Assembly (NCBI GenBank): GCA_044221445.1
Contig: JBGAPF010000001.1
Coordinates: 1 to 64,000 of the forward strand
Reading direction: 5' to 3'
Source of the DNA: JBDHTS01 sp044221445
Lineage (GTDB): Bacteria; Pseudomonadota; Alphaproteobacteria; Micavibrionales; Micavibrionaceae
DNA length: 64,000 nt
The position numbers and the translations under genes are program-made. Shown here one piece after another: positions 60,113 through 64,000 of the stretch (position 1 is the stretch's first letter; every line of letters starts with the position of its first letter). The notes beneath the pieces were generated by a model, which was not told where the DNA came from, did not search any database, and saw only the letters and a list, made by a program, of their open reading frames with translations.

Positions 60113-60973
60113 CTAACCAACCAGTCGGCTGGCGATCTGTCCGATTTTTTCGATATACGCTCCGCCGAACAGCCGGGCATGCACCAGCAGCGGATAAAGC
60201 GCATACACTTCGCGCCTCACTTCGAAAAACCCCTGCCGTATCCCCGATAATTCTTCATAACGCTTGAAAAACCGCTCCCCGAACGTCGAAAACAGCGCGA
60301 TGAACGCCAGTTCGATTTCGGGGTCGGCGTAATAGATCGCCGGGTCGATGAAGGCATTGACGCCCGTTGCCCCTGTCAGGACGTTCCCGCTCCATAAGTC
60401 GCCATGGATAAGGGACGGCGGCGCGGCGCCGGTAATCCATTTGTCCAGCGACCCGGCGATCCGCTCGATCTTTTTCACGAGGTCGATGGGCAGAGAGCCT
60501 TCTTCGAACCCTTTCCGCGCCATATGCATCAGCCTGTAGTCGCGGAAAAATGAAAGCCAGTCGTCGCTCAGCGTATTGGGCTGGTTCAGCGCGCCGATCA
60601 GCGTGTCGCGGTCCAGCCCGTATTGGAAACTCTTGACGGCATGCAGCCGCGCCAGGTGACGCGCCGCGTCTTCCTCCACCGCCGGGGTGACGCGCCCGCT
60701 GTCCCGCACATAGTCCATGATCAGCAGCGATTTTTCCGCGCAATGCACTTTCGGCACCGGCAGGTTCCTGTCGGCCAGGTACTCCAGCATCCAGCCTTCG
60801 AGATCGAGCGCCGCCTCAGGCTGCCGCGCCCGCTTGATGACGATGCGCCCCCCGCCGTCCCTGAAATCCGCCAGGTAGATATCGGTGCCATGGCCGTTGG
60901 CGAACATGCGCGGCTCCATAACCGCCCGCCCGGCGATTCGCGCCACATCATCGATCAGGACGTCAGCGGCCAT
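60113..60973 (-). CDS. Fructosamine/ribulosamine 3-kinase family protein
   Basis: 286 residues with an APH-like kinase fold: LIHGDLWSGNVLTG is the catalytic loop, and AFIDPAIYYADPEIELAF is the metal-binding loop in which the fructosamine-kinase family has DPA. Bacterial members phosphorylate ribulosamines and erythrulosamines on glycated proteins. The gene overlaps the upstream phosphatase gene by 11 bp, supporting a joint job in protein deglycation. Confidence 0.88.
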   Translation of the reverse strand: MAADVLIDDVARIAGRAVMEPRMFANGHGTDIYLADFRDGGGRIVIKRARQPEAALDLEGWMLEYLADRNLPVPKVHCAEKSLLIMDYVRDSGRVTPAVEEDAARHLARLHAVKSFQYGLDRDTLIGALNQPNTLSDDWLSFFRDYRLMHMARKGFEEGSLPIDLVKKIERIAGSLDKWITGAAPPSLIHGDLWSGNVLTGATGVNAFIDPAIYYADPEIELAFIALFSTFGERFFKRYEELSGIRQGFFEVRREVYALYPLLVHARLFGGAYIEKIGQIASRLVG

Positions 60974-61445
60974 TCGTCCCCCGCTCCCTGATATGCCGGA
61001 CCAGGCCTGTCACCCCTGCGTCGATCAGATCATAAGCCTCAGCGAACGCTTCTTCGCCTTTATAATAAGGGTCGGGCACGTCCCGCGCTCCGCCTGGATC
61101 AAATGACATCAGCAGAACCGCTCTGCCGCGCCTGCCCGCGCCGTAGCCGTTCAAAATCGACAGATGCCCCCTGTCCAGCGCCACGATGTAATCATAGGCG
61201 TCGAAATCGGAATCCTTAAGATGCCGGGCGCGCAAATGCCCGATATCGACCCCGCGTCTTTTTGCCATCGCGACAGCGCGCGGATCGGGCGGCTCGCCGA
61301 CATGATAATCATGGGTTCCGGCGGAGGCCGCGAAAACCTGCCCCTCTATGCCTTCCGCCCGTAACCGGTCGAGAAAAACCCCTTCTGCCGTCGGTGAACG
61401 GCAGATGTTTCCGGTGCAGACGAACAATACTCCCGTCTTGGTCAT
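60963..61445 (-). CDS. Low-molecular-weight protein tyrosine phosphatase family
   Basis: 160 residues from the ATG at 61445. The P-loop VCTGNICRSPTAEG has Cys10 and Arg16 (CX5R), and the acid Asp is in DPYYKG. Members dephosphorylate phosphotyrosine or, as known for the human LMW-PTP-A, protein-ribulosamine 5-phosphate. The overlap with the fructosamine-kinase-like gene makes the latter role attractive. A frame extension to 61481 is unsupported. Confidence 0.9.
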   Translation of the reverse strand: MTKTGVLFVCTGNICRSPTAEGVFLDRLRAEGIEGQVFAASAGTHDYHVGEPPDPRAVAMAKRRGVDIGHLRARHLKDSDFDAYDYIVALDRGHLSILNGYGAGRRGRAVLLMSFDPGGARDVPDPYYKGEEAFAEAYDLIDAGVTGLVRHIRERGTNGR

Positions 61446-61551
61446 CTTTGAGAGTCTGGTGCCTTTAGCGGAAAAATGCAACGCCCTGAATATTTTATAT
61501 AATCAGGAACAAAACAGCGCAGCCGCGCATTGATGAAGCAGGAGTTATCAT

Positions 61552-62400
61552 ATGGCTGCGCGCGCATTTTGGAACGGTCATGTAAGGTTGTCGCTGGTGA
61601 CGTTTCCGGTCAGGCTTTATGCCGCCGTGACGGACACGGAGAAAATCAGGCTCCACAAGATCGACCGCAAGACGGGCGAGCGTATCCATTATAAGAATGC
61701 GACCGATACGGTCGACGAAGTCCAGCCTGCGGACATCGTCAAAGGATATGAATACGAGAAAGGCAACTATATCCAGCTTGAAGACAAGGAACTGGACAAG
61801 CTGAGAACCGAAAGTCGCCATACTATTGATCTGGTTCAGTTTACGAATATTAATGATATCGACCCGATCTATTTCGACCGGCCGTATTTTATGGCGCCTG
61901 ACGGCCCCATCGCGCAGGAAGCCTTCGTCACGCTGCGCGATGCCCTGCGCCAGGAAGGCAAGGCGGCGCTGGGCCAGATTACGATCGCTGGTAAGGAACG
62001 TATTGCCGCCATTAAACCATGCGGCAAGGGCATGCTGCTGGAAACGCTGCGTTACAACTATGAAGTGCGCCACGCCAGCGAATACTTCGACGATATCCCG
62101 TCCAAAATCGACGCAAGCAAGGATCAGATCGAACTGGCCGGACAGTTGATCGAAAACAAGACGGCGCCATTTGACCCTTCCGCGTTCAAGGACCGTTATC
62201 AGCAGGGTTTGCTCGATATCATCGAAGCCAAAATCCATCATAAAAAACCCGATTACGGCGCCGCTGAAAAAGCGCCGGCCAATGTCGTGAATATCATGGA
62301 CGCTCTGAAGAAAAGCCTGGAACAAACAAAGAAAAAACCTGTCCCGAAAAAGAAAGCGCCGAAACCGGCGCCGGCTAAAAAGAAGAAAAAAGCGGGATGA
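61552..62400 (+). CDS. ku: Ku protein (bacterial non-homologous end joining)
   Basis: 282 residues. Begins ARAFWNGHVRLSLVTFPVRL, the bacterial Ku core, with SRHTIDLVQF and FDRPYFMAPDG further on. It ends in a Lys/Pro/Ala-rich tail, as in other bacterial Kus, which helps DNA binding. Ku homodimers bind double-strand ends and recruit LigD, encoded 3 bp downstream. GCAGGAG precedes the ATG. Confidence 0.96.
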   Translation: MAARAFWNGHVRLSLVTFPVRLYAAVTDTEKIRLHKIDRKTGERIHYKNATDTVDEVQPADIVKGYEYEKGNYIQLEDKELDKLRTESRHTIDLVQFTNINDIDPIYFDRPYFMAPDGPIAQEAFVTLRDALRQEGKAALGQITIAGKERIAAIKPCGKGMLLETLRYNYEVRHASEYFDDIPSKIDASKDQIELAGQLIENKTAPFDPSAFKDRYQQGLLDIIEAKIHHKKPDYGAAEKAPANVVNIMDALKKSLEQTKKKPVPKKKAPKPAPAKKKKKAG

Positions 62401-62403
62401 ACG

Positions 62404-64000
62404 ATGGCGCTCGAAACCTATAAAGAAAAACGGGATTTCGCCAAAACCCCGGAACCGGCGCCGCGCAAGGTTTCGGGAAAACCGAAACAGGGGTACAGTT
62501 TTTGCGTCCAGAAGCACGACGCCACGCGCCTGCATTACGATTTTCGTCTCGAACTCGACGGCGTCCTGCTGAGCTGGGCTGTTACGAAAGGTCCGAGCCT
62601 GAACCCTTCAGACAAGCGTTTGGCCGTCCGTACCGAAGACCATCCGCTTGACTACGGCGATTTTGAAGGAACGATCCCGAAAGGCCAGTATGGCGGCGGC
62701 ACGGTCATGCTCTGGGACCGCGGCCGTTGGAACCCGCTCGACGATCCTCATAAGGGCCTTAAGAAAGGCCATATTGCTTTCGAACTGGAGGGAGAACGGC
62801 TCAAGGGCAAATGGGCTTTGATCAGGATGCATGGCAAGGATAACGACAAGCGTGAAAACTGGTTGCTGATCAAGGAAAACGATGAGGAAGCGTCCGAAGG
62901 CAAAAAAGCCGAACGGTTTCTCGACAAGACTGCCAGCAGCGTGAAGACTGGGCGGCCTATGGACGCCATCGCCGCCGGAACCTATGAATGGCAATCCGGG
63001 CGGAAAATTAAAAAAAAGAAACCTGGCCTCACCGTCGCTAAATTGATGGAGACCTACCCGGAAGTCCAGCTTGCCACGCTGGTCTCCGGACCGCCGGCAG
63101 GCAAGGACTGGATTCATGAGATCAAATTCGATGGCTACCGGATCCTGTGCTTCGTGGCGAATGGCAACGTTCGGATTGTCACGCGCAACGGTCACGACTG
63201 GACCGGACGCTTTCCGGCGATAGCCGCGTCCCTGTCCGCCCTGACGGTCGATAGCGCCGTGCTCGACGGCGAAGCGGTCATGCTCGATGATCGCGGCCAG
63301 TCCGGTTTCCAGGCGCTGCAGGCCGCCTTGAGTGAAGACGGCAAGGCAGGGGACATCCGCGCCTATCTGTTCGACTGTCTTCATCTCGATGGCGATGATA
63401 TCAGCGGCCTTCCCCTGCGTGACCGCAAGGCGCGGCTGAAAAATCTCGTTAAATTGTCGAAAAAATCCCCTGCCCTGCTATACAGCGATGATATGGACAG
63501 CCAGGATTCTATGCTGTCCAAAGCCTGTGAGATCGGCCTGGAAGGCCTGATATCGAAACGCGCGGACGCCCCCTATCGCGCTGGGCGGGGCAAGGACTGG
63601 CTCAAATCGAAATGTGGAAAGCGCCAGGAATTCGTCATCGTGGGTTACGCTCCTGCCAAATCCGGCGGGCGCGCCATTGGCGCTTTGCATCTTGCCTATA
63701 CAAAGGACGGCGGGTTGCATTATGCCGGTAAGGTCGGCACCGGCTTTACCATGAAATCGGCGAAACAGATTTATGATAGGCTTGCGCCGCTGCAGGTCGA
63801 TGCGCCGCCCATACAAGATATTCCTCGCGCCGCGCGGCGCGGCTCTTTCTGGGTGCAACCTTATTTACTGTGTGAAGTATCGTTTACAGAATGGACGGCG
63901 GATGGACATATCCGCCATCCCTCTTTCGAGGGGTTGCGCGAGGATAAGGAGGCAGGCGAAGTGGTCCAGGAAAAACCCGTGAAAACAAAAAAGGTAGCGG
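62404..64000 (+). CDS. ligD: ATP-dependent DNA ligase LigD (N-terminal part)
   Basis: Starts at the ATG at 62404, 3 bp after ku, and stays open to the window edge (532 codons). Residues about 1-150 are the 3'-phosphoesterase domain (FCVQKHDATRLHYDFRLEL, then FEGTIPKGQYGGG). The ligase domain follows: nucleophile Lys241 in EIKFDGYR, DGEAVMLDDRG, LIFDCLHLDG-type YLFDCLHLDG, and EGLISKRADAPYR. The OB-fold begins VIVGYAPAKSGGR. A C-terminal polymerase domain, usual in PE-LIG-POL LigD proteins, would lie beyond the window. Confidence 0.95.
   Translation, partial: MALETYKEKRDFAKTPEPAPRKVSGKPKQGYSFCVQKHDATRLHYDFRLELDGVLLSWAVTKGPSLNPSDKRLAVRTEDHPLDYGDFEGTIPKGQYGGGTVMLWDRGRWNPLDDPHKGLKKGHIAFELEGERLKGKWALIRMHGKDNDKRENWLLIKENDEEASEGKKAERFLDKTASSVKTGRPMDAIAAGTYEWQSGRKIKKKKPGLTVAKLMETYPEVQLATLVSGPPAGKDWIHEIKFDGYRILCFVANGNVRIVTRNGHDWTGRFPAIAASLSALTVDSAVLDGEAVMLDDRGQSGFQALQAALSEDGKAGDIRAYLFDCLHLDGDDISGLPLRDRKARLKNLVKLSKKSPALLYSDDMDSQDSMLSKACEIGLEGLISKRADAPYRAGRGKDWLKSKCGKRQEFVIVGYAPAKSGGRAIGALHLAYTKDGGLHYAGKVGTGFTMKSAKQIYDRLAPLQVDAPPIQDIPRAARRGSFWVQPYLLCEVSFTEWTADGHIRHPSFEGLREDKEAGEVVQEKPVKTKKVA

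Noticed and set aside
61495..62535. 346-codon minus-strand frame across ku and the start of ligD
   Set aside because: Antisense to two recognised genes, Phe/Arg-rich, no ribosome site.

Overview
The window reads as a chromosomal segment of an alphaproteobacterium. The order ffh-rpsP-rimM-trmD-rplS-leuC-leuD-leuB, with dapF, mtaB and ftsY close by, is an alphaproteobacterial arrangement. Base composition is moderately GC-rich by eye, with AT-richer patches at accessory genes. The MSHA/twitching-type pilus cluster and the Ku-LigD pair do not identify a genus, and I do not claim one.

Layout. (1) 1-5000: a partial racemase-family gene, then the microcin C/peptide permease genes yejB and yejE, split by an opposite-strand two-gene cassette (a PemK/MazF-like protein and an unknown partner), then a NUDIX hydrolase. 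(2) 5004-10173, minus strand: AMP nucleosidase, an ABC exporter, a TauE/SafE permease and ftsY. (3) 10246-16536, minus strand: a secreted HExxH protein, then riboflavin genes ribH, ribB (frameshifted), ribE and ribA, an FMN riboswitch, a HAD hydrolase, ribD and mtaB. (4) 16591-19732: an RTX protein with a new-looking 73-residue N-terminal repeat, two small related genes, dapF and a palindromic repeat. (5) 19900-30720: ffh, the ribosomal/tRNA-modification operon and leuCDB, interrupted by small unknown genes, two coding sequences broken by in-frame stops, an HD-GYP-like gene and a GIY-YIG element flanked by inverted palindromes. (6) 30737-48448, minus strand: a type IV pilus system with major-type pilin, AraC-type membrane regulator, secretin, two PilT-type ATPases, prepilin peptidase, TPR protein, PilP/PilO/PilMN-like assembly proteins, PilC and PilB, plus the two halves of an ABC transporter. 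(7) 48699-57406: two tRNA-Arg genes and a run of poorly known exported proteins, including a paralogous pair with Tat signals. (8) 57570-64000: etfBA, a PEBP-family protein, a fructosamine-kinase/LMW-phosphatase pair and the NHEJ genes ku and ligD; ligD runs off the window.

How the genes work together. The riboflavin genes encode every committed step except the dephosphorylation, for which the HAD gene is a positional candidate. The pilus genes form an essentially complete assembly, retraction and processing machine; its ABC transporter resembles in layout the PilH/PilI transporter of Myxococcus. Ku and LigD form a two-gene end-joining system. The kinase/phosphatase pair fits protein deglycation.

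Several genes carry single-base defects: the unknown partner near 1491, ribB near 11850, the GIY-YIG gene near 29271, and an AUA where pilC should start. Real decay and assembly error cannot be separated from the sequence alone. The best candidates for undescribed biology are the MazF-like cassette inside yej, the Tat-exported paralog pair and its neighbours, and the repeat/RTX protein.
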